NCBI GenBank assembly: GCA_934654815.1
Contig: CAKUGU010000006.1
Span: forward strand, 1-64,000
DNA: 64,000 nt
Source: an uncultured Ellagibacter sp.
GTDB taxonomy: Bacteria > Actinomycetota > Coriobacteriia > Coriobacteriales > Eggerthellaceae
Direction: 5' to 3'
How positions within the stretch are numbered: the stretch's first letter is position 1; every line of letters begins with the position of its first letter. Shown here in pieces: positions 24,386 to 33,036 of this stretch. The position numbers were made by a program, and so were the translations under genes. The notes beneath the pieces are model-generated. The model had not been told where the DNA came from and did not search any database. It saw only the letters and a program-made list of their open reading frames with translations.

Positions 24386-25726
24386 ATGGCGAAAAAGAAT
24401 ATCCCATATGATCAGAAGTATTACGATCCCGAAATCGAGTGCATGCCGCGTCCTGAATTGGAGAAGATGCAGCTCGAACGCTTGAAAAAGATGGTGAAGT
24501 ACGCGTACGACAACACGGTGTACTATAAGCGCTCCTTCGACGAAGCGGGTGTGAAGCCGGAAGACATCCAGACGCTTGCCGATATCCAGAAGCTCCCCTT
24601 CATCGACAAGAGGACCGAGCGCGAGACGCAGCACGTCGGCAGCTTCTTCGGCGAGATGTGCTCCGTTCCCGAAGAAGACGTCGTGTTCATGGCGACGTCG
24701 TCGGGTTCGACCGGCGTTCCGACGGTGAGCCCGTTCACCCAGGAAGACTTCGACCTGTGGCAGTCCACCGAGGCACGCCTGTTCTGGCAGGCCGGTATGC
24801 GTCCGAACGATCGCTACGTGCATGGCCTCAACTTCGCGTTGTACGTCGGCGGTCCCGACGTTTTGGGCGCTCAGGAGCTTGGCGCGCTGGCTATCTGGGT
24901 CGGTGCTGTCCCTTCCGATCGCCTGTTGTTCGTGCTGAAACAGTACAAGCCCACCATCATCTGGACCTCCCCTTCCTACGCATGGGCTCTGGGCGAGAAG
25001 GCGAAGGAAAAGGGCTTCGATCCTCGCACGGATTTCAATATCCGCACCATCATCGTGGCAGGCGAGCCGGGCGGCTCGATTTCCTCCACGCGCGAAGCGA
25101 TCGAGGAGCTGTGGGGCGCTAAGGTCGTCGACTTCTTCGGTCTGTCCGATATTTACGGCGCATGCGCTGCGATGTGCGAGGCGAAAGACGGCTTGCACAT
25201 CGTCGAGGATCAGATCCTCGTCGAAACGGTCGACCCGCAAACGGGCGAAGTGCTTGAACCGGGCAGCGTCGGCGAGCTTACCTACACGACGCTCATGAAG
25301 AAAGCGCGCCCGATGATCCGCTTCCGTTCGGGCGACATCGGATACGTCAGCACCGACAAGTGCACGTGCGGGCGCACCCATGCGCGCATCCACGTGACCG
25401 GCCGTAAGGACGAGATGTTCATCGTCGGCGCAGTGAACGTGTTCCCCTCCGACGTCGAGTACGTTGTTCGTGCTTCCGAAGGCTTGACGGGCGAGTATTC
25501 GATTCGCGTCTACGACGAGAACTACACGACGCGCTACGAGGTGTCGGTCGAGCGTGCATTCGACAGCGATGAACCCTACGATGCTGTTGCCAAGCGCGTC
25601 GAAGCTGCCCTGAAGGCCCACACGGGCGTGCGTCCGGCCAAGGTCATCGTGTATGATGCAGGCAAGCTGGGCACGTCTTCCGAGCATAAGGCGAGCCGTT
25701 TCATCGACGAACGCACCGAGAAGTAA
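24386..25726 (+). CDS. Phenylacetate-CoA ligase-like AMP-forming enzyme
   Basis: A 446-residue adenylate-forming enzyme of the PaaK family, which joins aromatic or other carboxylic acids to CoA via an acyl-AMP. Visible motifs: P-loop TSSGSTGVPT, the AMP-binding region VDFFGLSDIYGA, the strand RFRSGDIGYVSTDKC with conserved cysteines (CTCGR), and the hinge GRKDEMFIVGAVNVFPSDVE. ATG 24386 has AAGGAG upstream; a frame extension to 24305 is not supported. Its partner gene, an isolated LysR effector domain, starts 10 bp downstream. The true substrate cannot be deduced; no other phenylacetate genes are nearby. Confidence 0.9.
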   Translation: MAKKNIPYDQKYYDPEIECMPRPELEKMQLERLKKMVKYAYDNTVYYKRSFDEAGVKPEDIQTLADIQKLPFIDKRTERETQHVGSFFGEMCSVPEEDVVFMATSSGSTGVPTVSPFTQEDFDLWQSTEARLFWQAGMRPNDRYVHGLNFALYVGGPDVLGAQELGALAIWVGAVPSDRLLFVLKQYKPTIIWTSPSYAWALGEKAKEKGFDPRTDFNIRTIIVAGEPGGSISSTREAIEELWGAKVVDFFGLSDIYGACAAMCEAKDGLHIVEDQILVETVDPQTGEVLEPGSVGELTYTTLMKKARPMIRFRSGDIGYVSTDKCTCGRTHARIHVTGRKDEMFIVGAVNVFPSDVEYVVRASEGLTGEYSIRVYDENYTTRYEVSVERAFDSDEPYDAVAKRVEAALKAHTGVRPAKVIVYDAGKLGTSSEHKASRFIDERTEK

Positions 25727-25736
25727 GGAGAAAGCA

Positions 25737-26390
25737 ATGACGAAGTTTTCTGTTTCCGGTCAGCATTATCTGTTCGACGTACAAACGTTCGCTCATACCG
25801 TCCTTGCCACCGGCGGCGACGAATACGAGTACGCGCTTCGCGACCGTACCACGCAGGGCGTCATCGACGACGTCGCTTCGGGGCTGAGCGAGCTGGGCGT
25901 GCTGCTGCGCACCTCCGCTGCAGCCGAGAAGCTCGATGAGGCGTTCGAAGCTGCGGGCGTCGAGTACACGGAACTCGTGGGGTCTTCTCCCCGTGTCGCC
26001 CTTCCAGCGAGCCACCCGATGTCGAATGCCAAGAAGCTCTCGCTCGACGATTTGACCGACTGGCCGTACATCCACTTCGATCAGGGTGCTGATGCCCCGG
26101 TCGAGTTCGCCGAAGAGGCGCTTGCCGACGTTCCGCGTTCCAAGAGCATCGCCTGCACCGATCGTGCATCGCTTTCCGAGCTCATCGTCGCCTTGAACGG
26201 CTACACGGTGACGAGCGGCATCTTGGTTGGTATCGCTGACGGCTCGCAACTCACGACGGTGCCACTCGATACCGACGTTACCCTGCACCTCGGATTCATC
26301 ACGCGCAAGAGTGAAACCTTGAGTGAGCTTGGAACGAGTTTCATCGAGCGACTGAAGAAGAACCTCGAACGTTACGTTGCATCGCTCTAG
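25737..26390 (+). CDS. Free-standing LysR-type effector-binding domain without DNA-binding domain
   Basis: A 217-residue protein that matches the effector domain of the neighbouring LysR regulator along its whole length: HYLFDVQTFAHTV, GDEYEYALRDRTTQGVIDDV, ELGVLLRT, LSLDDLTDWPYIHFDQG, NGYTVTSGILV and LHLGFITRKSE each have counterparts in that protein. The HTH and linker helix are missing; translation starts directly with the first strand of the domain at ATG 25737, with AAGGAG upstream. It is in an operon with the CoA ligase (10-bp gap). It may bind the same ligand, dimerise with the LysR protein, or serve as an accessory subunit; none of this is proven. Confidence 0.85.
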   Translation: MTKFSVSGQHYLFDVQTFAHTVLATGGDEYEYALRDRTTQGVIDDVASGLSELGVLLRTSAAAEKLDEAFEAAGVEYTELVGSSPRVALPASHPMSNAKKLSLDDLTDWPYIHFDQGADAPVEFAEEALADVPRSKSIACTDRASLSELIVALNGYTVTSGILVGIADGSQLTTVPLDTDVTLHLGFITRKSETLSELGTSFIERLKKNLERYVASL

Positions 26391-26413
26391 AACAACGCGA
26401 CAGCTTGATAGCG

Positions 26414-26456
26414 AACGGGCCTGCTTGGGATATCCAAGCAGGCCCGTTGTGTTTCC
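26414..26456. terminator. Terminator between the LysR-effector gene and selB
   Basis: 15-bp perfect stem (26414-26428 with 26434-26448), 5-nt loop, then GTGTTT. It separates convergent genes. Confidence 0.85.
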
Positions 26457-26467
26457 TCCAGATACGA

Positions 26468-26483
26468 TGTTTCACGTGAAACA
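26468..26483. other. parS site
   Basis: TGTTTCACGTGAAACA within the palindrome CGATGTTTCAC...CATCG, downstream of the terminator and 37 bp beyond the selB stop. Confidence 0.95.
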
Positions 26484-26520
26484 TCGTTGTTGCGCAGATA
26501 GGAGAGAGCGTTTCGGCGTG

Positions 26521-28455
26521 CTACCGTCTCGCCAGCACGCGGACATCACCGCTACGGCGCGTGATGCCCTTGTCGTCGAAGTACTCGAGAAGAGGGATGG
26601 CGTACTTCCTGCTGGTCTGCATCGCATCCTTCAACTCGGCAGCGCTTGCTTCGCCGTGCTCCTCGAGATAAGCGCGAATCTCCGATTCGTAACGGTCGAT
26701 TGCCGGCTTTGCGAAGCATAGCTCCTTGGTAATGCGTTGTGCGGTCCCAGCCTTTTCGAGGGAACCGATCGCTTTGCGTCCAATGGTCGGGTCAACGGAA
26801 CAGGAAGAGAAAAGCTCTGCAAGGGTGGGAGGGGTCGATCCGGCTTCCGTCAGGGCGGAAAGCAAAGTTTCGGCAGCCTCCTTTTCCCTGGCCTGAGCGC
26901 CCGCGCCTGCTTGCGGATGACTTACTTCCCCGCCGCTCACGACGGCTTTTCCGTGAAGGACGGCATCGTCAAGGAGCAAATCAAAGCATGCGGCATCGAC
27001 CCGTGGAGCGGCGGTCTTGCGAAGCGCCTCCTTCGAAATGCCGGTAGAGTCAGGATTCTCATTGTGAAAGGCGAGCAAACTATTCTCAATAGAGGAGCGA
27101 ATCTTCTGAAGATAACGTGCGGTGGTGTAGTACGTGTCGGAACCGGGTGCGTCGCCACCGAGCGGCGTTGCCTTTCGTTGTTTGGAAAGCTCGTCGAACG
27201 CCGCACGCGCTTCTTCCTCGGTGCAGCCGGTGAAGGAGGCGAGCTGGTTTGCGGTAACGGGCGTCTTCTCAAGGCTGAAGGCCGCGATGGCCGCCCCAAT
27301 CGCATCGTTTTGACGCAGTGCATTGAGCAGCGCTTCTTTGGCGACGTCGAGCGACGTCGAGCGCTTGGGATGCGCGCGCAGAACGACTCCCCCGCCGATC
27401 ACGTGCACGGGCGAATATGACCGGATGATGAAATGATCTTTCCAGGAAACGGGCAGCGGCTCGTCGAGGCGTATCTGCGCGTAGGAACGCTGCCCCTTCG
27501 AAAGAGAGCTCGTTTCGCCCATGAAGAGCACGCGGCCGGTCACTTCGCGTGTTCCGTGGGACACATGCACGCGCGCGCCGCTTTCGAAGGGCTTGTCGGA
27601 ATCAGGAACGCCGAGGTAGGTGAGGTCGACGTCGAACCGGTCGGTCGCCTTTACCGTGTGGGGCGTCGCGAGGAAGTCGCCGGGGCGGACGTCGTCGGTG
27701 GACAGGCCGTTCAAGTTGAGCGCGACGCGGTGCCCCTCGTGCGCCTTCTCGACGGCCTCGCCGTGGATCTGGATGCTCCTCACGCGCGTGAGGGTTCCTT
27801 CAGGTAGCACTTCAAGCTCGTCACCTGCGGAAACGGTTCCGCTCCAGAGCGTGCCGGTCACTACGGTTCCCGCGCCCTTGATGGTGAAGACGCGATCGAT
27901 CGGCAAACGCGCCGTTGAGCTCGTCTTCCCATGCTTCGTTGTGCGGGCCGCGCGGGAAAGCGCATCTTTCAGTTCGTCGAGCCCGGATCCGGTGCGGCTT
28001 GAAACGGGGACGATCTCGGCGTCGCGGTACGGTCCTTCGGACAGGCGCGCGCGAACTTCGTCCACCATGAAATCGACCCACTCGTCGTCGACGAGGTCGG
28101 TCTTCGTCAGGGCCACCACGAGGGTAGGGATATGGAGCAGCTCGAGCACGGCGAGGTGCTCGGTTGTCTGCGGCATGATGCCATCGTCTGCGGCGATGCA
28201 GAGAAGTGCCAGGTCGATGCCGGTTGAGCCCGCGATCATCTGCCGAACGAAGCGCTCGTGGCCCGGCACGTCGACGACGCCGAGCGTGGTGCCCTCGGGG
28301 AGCGTCAGCCGCGCGAAGCCGAGTTCGATGGTGATGCCGCGCTGCTTTTCCTCGGCAAGGCGGTCGGGGTCGGTCCCGGTGAGCGCCAGCACGAGCGAGG
28401 ATTTGCCGTGGTCGATGTGGCCTGCGGTCCCGAGGACGAGGTCTGCGGTGCTCAT
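26521..28455 (-). CDS. selB: Selenocysteine-specific elongation factor SelB
   Basis: GTPase that delivers Sec-tRNA to UGA codons marked by a SECIS hairpin. EF-Tu-like domain: LGTAGHIDHGKSSLVLAL (G1), LGVVDVPGHERFVRQMIAG (G3), VVALTKTDLVDDEW (G4). beta-barrel domains follow (VFTIKGAGTVVTGTL), then C-terminal winged helices (about 420-644) for SECIS binding, ending ELKDAMQTSRKYAIPLLEYF and GDVRVLARR. The ATG at 28455 has AGGAGG upstream and overlaps the selA stop (ATGA); the open frame continues upstream through selA but has no support as coding. 644 residues is normal. Confidence 0.96.
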   Translation of the reverse strand: MSTADLVLGTAGHIDHGKSSLVLALTGTDPDRLAEEKQRGITIELGFARLTLPEGTTLGVVDVPGHERFVRQMIAGSTGIDLALLCIAADDGIMPQTTEHLAVLELLHIPTLVVALTKTDLVDDEWVDFMVDEVRARLSEGPYRDAEIVPVSSRTGSGLDELKDALSRAARTTKHGKTSSTARLPIDRVFTIKGAGTVVTGTLWSGTVSAGDELEVLPEGTLTRVRSIQIHGEAVEKAHEGHRVALNLNGLSTDDVRPGDFLATPHTVKATDRFDVDLTYLGVPDSDKPFESGARVHVSHGTREVTGRVLFMGETSSLSKGQRSYAQIRLDEPLPVSWKDHFIIRSYSPVHVIGGGVVLRAHPKRSTSLDVAKEALLNALRQNDAIGAAIAAFSLEKTPVTANQLASFTGCTEEEARAAFDELSKQRKATPLGGDAPGSDTYYTTARYLQKIRSSIENSLLAFHNENPDSTGISKEALRKTAAPRVDAACFDLLLDDAVLHGKAVVSGGEVSHPQAGAGAQAREKEAAETLLSALTEAGSTPPTLAELFSSCSVDPTIGRKAIGSLEKAGTAQRITKELCFAKPAIDRYESEIRAYLEEHGEASAAELKDAMQTSRKYAIPLLEYFDDKGITRRSGDVRVLARR

Positions 28456-29900
28456 CGTGCCACCTCCTTGAAGTACTCGCCGAGGGCGTGGGCGATTTCT
28501 TGCATCTCGCCCTCGTCGAGCACGGTGCGAGCGTCGAACAGGAGCGTTTCCTTCTTCAAGCGCCCTACGACGGGCAGCAGCCGTTCGGAAACAAGGTGGC
28601 GATCGCAGCTCATCGCATCGCCTTTGAGGAACGCCACTTGCACGCAGCAGGTCGGGATGTCGCACATGGGAAGCGCTCCCCCGCCTGCGCGTGAGATCTC
28701 GTCGACGAGGGAAAGCTCGGCGACGCCCTGGGGGATCGCGGCCTGAATGATTTCGAGTAGCTTCTCGGCGCGCGTACGGACATGGCCAGCCGTTTCGGTG
28801 AGCATGCGCAGCGTCGGGATCTCTTCGAGGGCGTTCTCGGGGTTGAGGTACAGGCGCAGCGTCGCCTCGAGTGCGGCGAGCGTCATCTTGTCGAGGCGGA
28901 GCGCACGTGCGAGCGGGTTCTTCTTCAGGCGGTCGATCAGCGGTTTCGAGCCCACGATGATGCCCGCCTGCGGCCCGCCGAGCAGCTTGTCTCCGGAGAA
29001 CGACACGAGGTCGCAGCCTGCCTTGACCGATTCGGCGACGGTCGGCTCCGCGTAATCATCGAAGCATGAAAGCCTCAAGAACGCGCCCGACCCCTGGTCT
29101 TCGTACACGAGCACGGGAGGCTTCCCCTCTTCGCGCGCGGCGTTTTCCTCGTCGGCGAGTTCGCGCAGGTCGGACACGCTGACGCTCTCGGTGAAGCCGA
29201 TCATCCGGTAGTTAGAGGGGTGCACCTTGAGGAGCATGGCCGTGTCGCCGCCGATGGCGCGTGCGTAGTCGGAGACGTGCGTCTTATTGGTCGCGCCGAC
29301 CTCGACCATGGAGGCATGCGACTGCGCCATGATGTCGGGGATGCGGAACGACCCGCCGATTTCGACGAGCTCACCGCGCGAGACGATGGCCTCATGCCCC
29401 GCTGCGAACTCGGAAAGCACCATCATGACGGCGGCGGCGTTGTTGTTCACGGCGATGGCCGCCTCGGCGCCGGTAAGCGTGCAGATGAGCTGCTCGCAAT
29501 GGGAATGGCGCGAGCCGCGCGCCATCGCGTCGGTGTCGTACTCGAGTGTGGAGTAGCCGGTCGCGACGTCGTTTATCGCCTTCACGGCGGCGGGTGCGAG
29601 CACGCTGCGCCCGAGGTTCGTGTGGATGATCACGCCGCTCGCGTTCACGACGCGTCGCAACGATGGGCGGTTAAGGGAAAGCAGGCGCATCCGCGCGGCG
29701 CGCGCTATGTCTTCGACGGCGGTGTCGGCCTCGAGGCCTGCGAGGATGCGCTGACGGGCGTCGTCGACGCTCGCCCGCACCGCGTCGGCGATGAGCTCGC
29801 GCGGCGCGTTGTCCGCCAGAACCGTAAGCGCGCGGTCGTGCAGAACCTCTTCGACCTGCGGAAGGGACCTGAGTAATTCCTGGGAAGCATGAGAAACCAT
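28452..29900 (-). CDS. selA: L-seryl-tRNA(Sec) selenium transferase SelA
   Basis: PLP enzyme converting Ser-tRNA(Sec) to Sec-tRNA(Sec) with selenophosphate. Present are the N-terminal LPQVEEVL segment, the RRVVNASGVIIHTNLGRS motif and NNNAAAVMMVLSEFA. The PLP-lysine motif is LVSFSGDKLLGGPQAGIIVG. Length 482 residues from the ATG at 29900, which has GAAAGG upstream. A TTG 30 bp earlier is possible but less likely. It is coupled to selB by a 4-bp overlap. Confidence 0.96.
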   Translation of the reverse strand: MVSHASQELLRSLPQVEEVLHDRALTVLADNAPRELIADAVRASVDDARQRILAGLEADTAVEDIARAARMRLLSLNRPSLRRVVNASGVIIHTNLGRSVLAPAAVKAINDVATGYSTLEYDTDAMARGSRHSHCEQLICTLTGAEAAIAVNNNAAAVMMVLSEFAAGHEAIVSRGELVEIGGSFRIPDIMAQSHASMVEVGATNKTHVSDYARAIGGDTAMLLKVHPSNYRMIGFTESVSVSDLRELADEENAAREEGKPPVLVYEDQGSGAFLRLSCFDDYAEPTVAESVKAGCDLVSFSGDKLLGGPQAGIIVGSKPLIDRLKKNPLARALRLDKMTLAALEATLRLYLNPENALEEIPTLRMLTETAGHVRTRAEKLLEIIQAAIPQGVAELSLVDEISRAGGGALPMCDIPTCCVQVAFLKGDAMSCDRHLVSERLLPVVGRLKKETLLFDARTVLDEGEMQEIAHALGEYFKEVAR

Positions 29901-30108
29901 GGGAAGCCTTTCACTTGGATATGAAACCAAATGTTGCTACGATTGTATCAGTCGCGCTTGGGATTGCGTATTTGTCCGCGCCGATGCGGCCGCTTGTTCC
30001 GCCAAAGGGAATAATGCTGCGGCGAAATGCTATACTCGCGCTTGCAAAGCGACCTTGAGATGTGCGCTTCTGCCTCCGCACGTCTTTTCTGCAGTCTCGC
30101 GAAAGCGA

Positions 30109-30124
30109 TGTTTCACGTGAAACA
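30109..30124. other. parS site
   Basis: TGTTTCACGTGAAACA in the divergent selA/yedF gap, 48 bp upstream of the YedF-like start. The rest of this 271-bp gap shows no further clear element apart from a TATACT at 30031-30036. Confidence 0.95.
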
Positions 30125-30171
30125 TCAACGGTTCATCGCGCCTCAAGAGGCGCGTGCGAGAAAGGATGACG

Positions 30172-30780
30172 ATGAAGATTCTCGACGGTTTCGGCAAGCA
30201 ATGCCCCATGCCCCTGGTCATGGCGAAGAAGGAGCTCGATGCGGGTGCCAAAGAACTCGCGATTCAGGTCGACAATGAGACGGCCGTGAAGAACCTCACG
30301 CGTCTCGGTAAGAAGAAGGGCATGGCCACGTCGGTCGACAAGATCGAGGGAGGTTGGCTCATCACGTTCGGCGAAGGCGACGGCACTGAAGCACCCGTCA
30401 CGATTCCCGAGGCGGGAAGCGCCTGCTCGACTACGGGCGGCTGCGGTTACGCGGTGTTCGTCGGCAAGGACTTCGTGGGCGACGGTGATCGCGAGCTTGG
30501 CCACAACCTCATGAAGATGGCGCTCTACACGCTTTCCGAGGCGGGCGACCCCCCGACGTCGCTTCTGTTCATGAACGCGGGCGTGAAGCTGGTCGCGCCG
30601 GGCGAAGAGCAGGTCATCGAAGCGGTGAAGAAGCTGGAGGAGCAAGGCACGGAGGTACTCGTGTGCGGAACCTGCCTGAACTACTACGGCATCACCGACC
30701 AGCTCGCCGCCGGCGAAGTCTCGAACATGTACGACATCCTCGAGCGCATGCGCGAGGCGTCGAAGACGATCACGCTGTAA
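30172..30780 (+). CDS. yedF: YedF-like sulfurtransferase-type selenium metabolism protein
   Basis: A 202-residue protein of the two-domain YedF-like family found beside selenium genes. The N-terminal TusA/SirA-like domain carries the conserved C-P-M-P motif (FGKQCPMPLVMAKKEL). The C-terminal half is DsrE/F-like, with FVGKDFVGDGDRELGHNLMK, LLFMNAGVKL and a G-T-C-L-N-Y-Y-G cysteine. It is thought to handle selenium or sulfur in a protein-bound form, by family context. I chose the ATG at 30172 after AAAGGA; longer starts at 30154 (GTG) and 30166 exist. The stop overlaps the next start by one base. Confidence 0.9.
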   Translation: MKILDGFGKQCPMPLVMAKKELDAGAKELAIQVDNETAVKNLTRLGKKKGMATSVDKIEGGWLITFGEGDGTEAPVTIPEAGSACSTTGGCGYAVFVGKDFVGDGDRELGHNLMKMALYTLSEAGDPPTSLLFMNAGVKLVAPGEEQVIEAVKKLEEQGTEVLVCGTCLNYYGITDQLAAGEVSNMYDILERMREASKTITL

Positions 30781-31058
30781 TGGCCGACTCGGATTCTTGC
30801 GGCTTCGAGCGGACGTTCGTGCTCGCGTTCGAGTCGACGCATGCCGCGATGGCTGCGCAAACGGTGTTTTCGCAGGCGGGGCGCTCGTTCGCGCTCATTC
30901 CCACCCCGCGGGAAATCAGTGCCGGCTGCGGTATGTCGTTGAAGTTCAAGGCGGAAAGCGCCGCCGAGGCGAAAGCTTTCGTCTCCGAAACGGTTCCGCC
31001 CGATGCCGCCCGCGCCGCCGCGCTCTACGAAGCCGAAAGCTATGCGCGAATCGACTAA
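30780..31058 (+). CDS. DUF3343-type putative Se/S carrier protein
   Basis: A 92-residue protein starting one base inside the yedF stop (TAATG). The sequence RTFVLAFESTHAAMAAQTVF, LIPTPREISAGCGMSLKF fits the DUF3343 family, whose members often sit beside yedF and selenium genes; the P-R-E-I-S-A-G-C-G motif contains the single likely functional cysteine. A role in carrying selenide or sulfide is inferred from context and is not established. A strong terminator follows. Confidence 0.85.
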   Translation: MADSDSCGFERTFVLAFESTHAAMAAQTVFSQAGRSFALIPTPREISAGCGMSLKFKAESAAEAKAFVSETVPPDAARAAALYEAESYARID

Positions 31059-31069
31059 ACCGCATGACA

Positions 31070-31105
31070 AAGGGGCCGATGCATTCACCGGCCCCTTGTT
31101 TTTAT
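31070..31105 (+). terminator. Terminator after the yedF-DUF3343 pair
   Basis: Stem AAGGGGCCG/CGGCCCCTT with T-rich tail (GTTTTTA). Confidence 0.88.
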
Positions 31106-31183
31106 GGCCCCGTCCCGCTTCATCATGCAAATCTCAAAAATCTCGCGCCCTTGCACGCCGTGCGTCGAACGCGCAGAATCAAC

Positions 31184-31200
31184 TTGTGCATCTTGCATAA
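31184..31200. promoter_or_regulatory. 17-bp near-palindromic operator, copy 1 (upstream of the PucR-type regulator gene)
   Basis: TTGTGCATCTTGCATAA, a 7-3-7 dyad with one mismatch. The identical sequence occurs in inverted orientation at 32894-32910, before the isomerase-like operon. It is likely the binding site of the regulator encoded between the two copies. Confidence 0.8.
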
Positions 31201-31320
31201 TGAGGCAACCGAAAACTTGCTGGGAAACATGGAAAGCAGGCGTTTCTGACTAAAGCAATGCGGCGGGAAAAAGTCCATCATGGGATACGGCGCAATGGCT
31301 TTATCTTAGGGGGATAGGTC

Positions 31321-32913
31321 GTGGGTGTATCGCTTAACATCTTGAAGCGCGAGCTCGAGGGCATGGGGGACGTCTCGATTTCGGCAGACGGGAAGCTCTC
31401 ATTCGAGAATGCCCGTCTTTACCTGGGGGAATCGTCTATCGCGAGCGACGACATACTCTACGTCTGTTCGACGAGCGAAGACTGCGAGAGCGTTCGTGGG
31501 TACGGTCGCCGTGCGGCGTTCGTCGATCATCACGCGACGAAGCCCGACCCGACCGCGGTCATCTCCATCACGAGCGGAGAGGGAACGCTCCAGGTGTTCA
31601 ACGCGATGCTCGAGGTGTTCTACCGGTTCGGTTCGTGGGAGCGCGACATGGACGCGGTGCTCGGCCGGCGCGGCGGGCTTCAGGAGCTTATGGACGTGAG
31701 CGAGAAGATGCTGCGCAACAACGTCGTCGTGGTGGACCCCGCCTTGAAGCTTCTGGCTTACACGAAGGGAACCCCCTGCGACGACCCGATCACGATGGAG
31801 CTTATCGAGCACGGCTATCACACTGAAGAGAACATTCAGAAGTTCCGGCTGCACAAGCGCTTCAAGCCGTGGGCGAAGGAAGAGGGATTCATCGTCAACG
31901 ATACGCTTTCCATCTGCAAATACGTCACCGTTGTGTGGTCGTTCAAGACTAAGACGAGCTTCAGCCTCATCGCCGTCATGATGTGCAACGAGCTTCTCCC
32001 CTGCGACTATCTCTTCGATGTGTTCAGCCTGTTCCTTTCGCGCGTCGAGCGCATCGCGGAAAGCGAGTATCCCGAAGACAAGCCTTCGGGCAACGCGACC
32101 GACACGTTTTTGCATGACCTCCTTTCGGGACAGGAGGAAAGCGAGGCCGTCGTGCGCGAGCGGTGCAAGCTTGTGGGAATCCCCCTCGAGGCGCGGTTTT
32201 GCCTGTTCACGATCCCTGTCGGCGTAGACACGCCCTCGACGCGCCTGCTCCACGACCTCACGTCGATGGTGGCGCCGGCGAAGGTGGTGCTCTTCGACAG
32301 CTGCATCACGGTGCTGTGCTTCAACTGCCTCTCGCCCGCATGCGCTCTGCATTGCGAGGTCGGCACGTGCCCGAAGGGACACAAGTCCATCTCGTCGCGC
32401 ATCAACGAACTGATGAAACGGACGAACCTCTACTGCGGCCGCAGCTCCAAGTTCACGAACCTCGCCAAAGCTCCCATCGCCTACCGCCAGGCACGTGAGG
32501 CCGCGCGGATCGGGTCGAGCCTGCGGCTTAGCGAACACAAGCTCGTCATCCCCTTCAACTGGGAACGCATCTTCTCGTTCGACCGCGCCCAAGTCGCCTT
32601 CATCGCCGACAAAGTGGGCGACGATCTGCCGCTTCTGAATTCCACCTACGCGAGCGTGGTCGTCCAGGCCATAGCGGCCGACGATGCGGAGCGCGGGACT
32701 GACAACTACCGGTTCCTTTACGAGTACCTTATGTGCGAGCGCCGCGCGAACGTCGTCGCCGAGAAGCTCCACATGCACCGCAACAACGTGAAGTACCGTA
32801 TCGACCGCATCGAGGAGACCTACGGCATCGACACGTCCGACCCGTCGCTGCGCTTCTCGTTCCTCCTTGCGTATCGCCTGAACAACGTCGAGTTTATGCA
32901 AGATGCACAATAA
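31321..32913 (+). CDS. PucR/CdaR-type transcriptional regulator
   Basis: A 530-residue protein with the PucR-type C-terminal helix-turn-helix (YLMCERRANVVAEKLHMHRN, NNVKYRIDRIEETYGID, ending RFSFLLAYRL). The central part looks like a GGDEF-like fold commonly found in this family. The N-terminal 180 residues lack a recognised ligand domain but begin VSLNILKRELEGMG and include a PucR-like sensory layout. Cysteines are concentrated at about 335-360 (CFNCLSPACALHCEVGTC), an unusual cluster that could bind metal or sense redox state. The gene starts at GTG 31321. Identical 17-bp dyads lie upstream of it and at its 3' end, just before the next operon, pointing to autoregulation and control of that operon. 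Confidence 0.87.
   Translation: MGVSLNILKRELEGMGDVSISADGKLSFENARLYLGESSIASDDILYVCSTSEDCESVRGYGRRAAFVDHHATKPDPTAVISITSGEGTLQVFNAMLEVFYRFGSWERDMDAVLGRRGGLQELMDVSEKMLRNNVVVVDPALKLLAYTKGTPCDDPITMELIEHGYHTEENIQKFRLHKRFKPWAKEEGFIVNDTLSICKYVTVVWSFKTKTSFSLIAVMMCNELLPCDYLFDVFSLFLSRVERIAESEYPEDKPSGNATDTFLHDLLSGQEESEAVVRERCKLVGIPLEARFCLFTIPVGVDTPSTRLLHDLTSMVAPAKVVLFDSCITVLCFNCLSPACALHCEVGTCPKGHKSISSRINELMKRTNLYCGRSSKFTNLAKAPIAYRQAREAARIGSSLRLSEHKLVIPFNWERIFSFDRAQVAFIADKVGDDLPLLNSTYASVVVQAIAADDAERGTDNYRFLYEYLMCERRANVVAEKLHMHRNNVKYRIDRIEETYGIDTSDPSLRFSFLLAYRLNNVEFMQDAQ
32894..32910. promoter_or_regulatory. 17-bp near-palindromic operator, copy 2 (upstream of the isomerase-like operon)
   Basis: TTATGCAAGATGCACAA, exact reverse complement of 31184-31200. 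It overlaps the last codons of the regulator gene and lies 127 bp upstream of the isomerase-like start. Confidence 0.8.
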
Positions 32914-33036
32914 CCTTTCCTGAAGACGGTGATTCGCGCCCCATGCTTTGCGCCGGCCTGCGCCGTACCCTTTTTGGTGTCAGAACGGCACGGGAGAGAG
33001 TGCCGGAGGATAAAAAAAGGGGAAAGGATAGCAATC

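Noticed and set aside
30031..30036. TATACT as a promoter for the yedF operon
   Set aside because: No acceptable -35 at 16-18 bp; not listed as a feature.
29901..31320. Search for selC (tRNA-Sec) in the gaps near selA, yedF and the PucR-type gene
   Set aside because: No acceptor stem, T-arm or long variable arm could be recognised; the gene is probably elsewhere.
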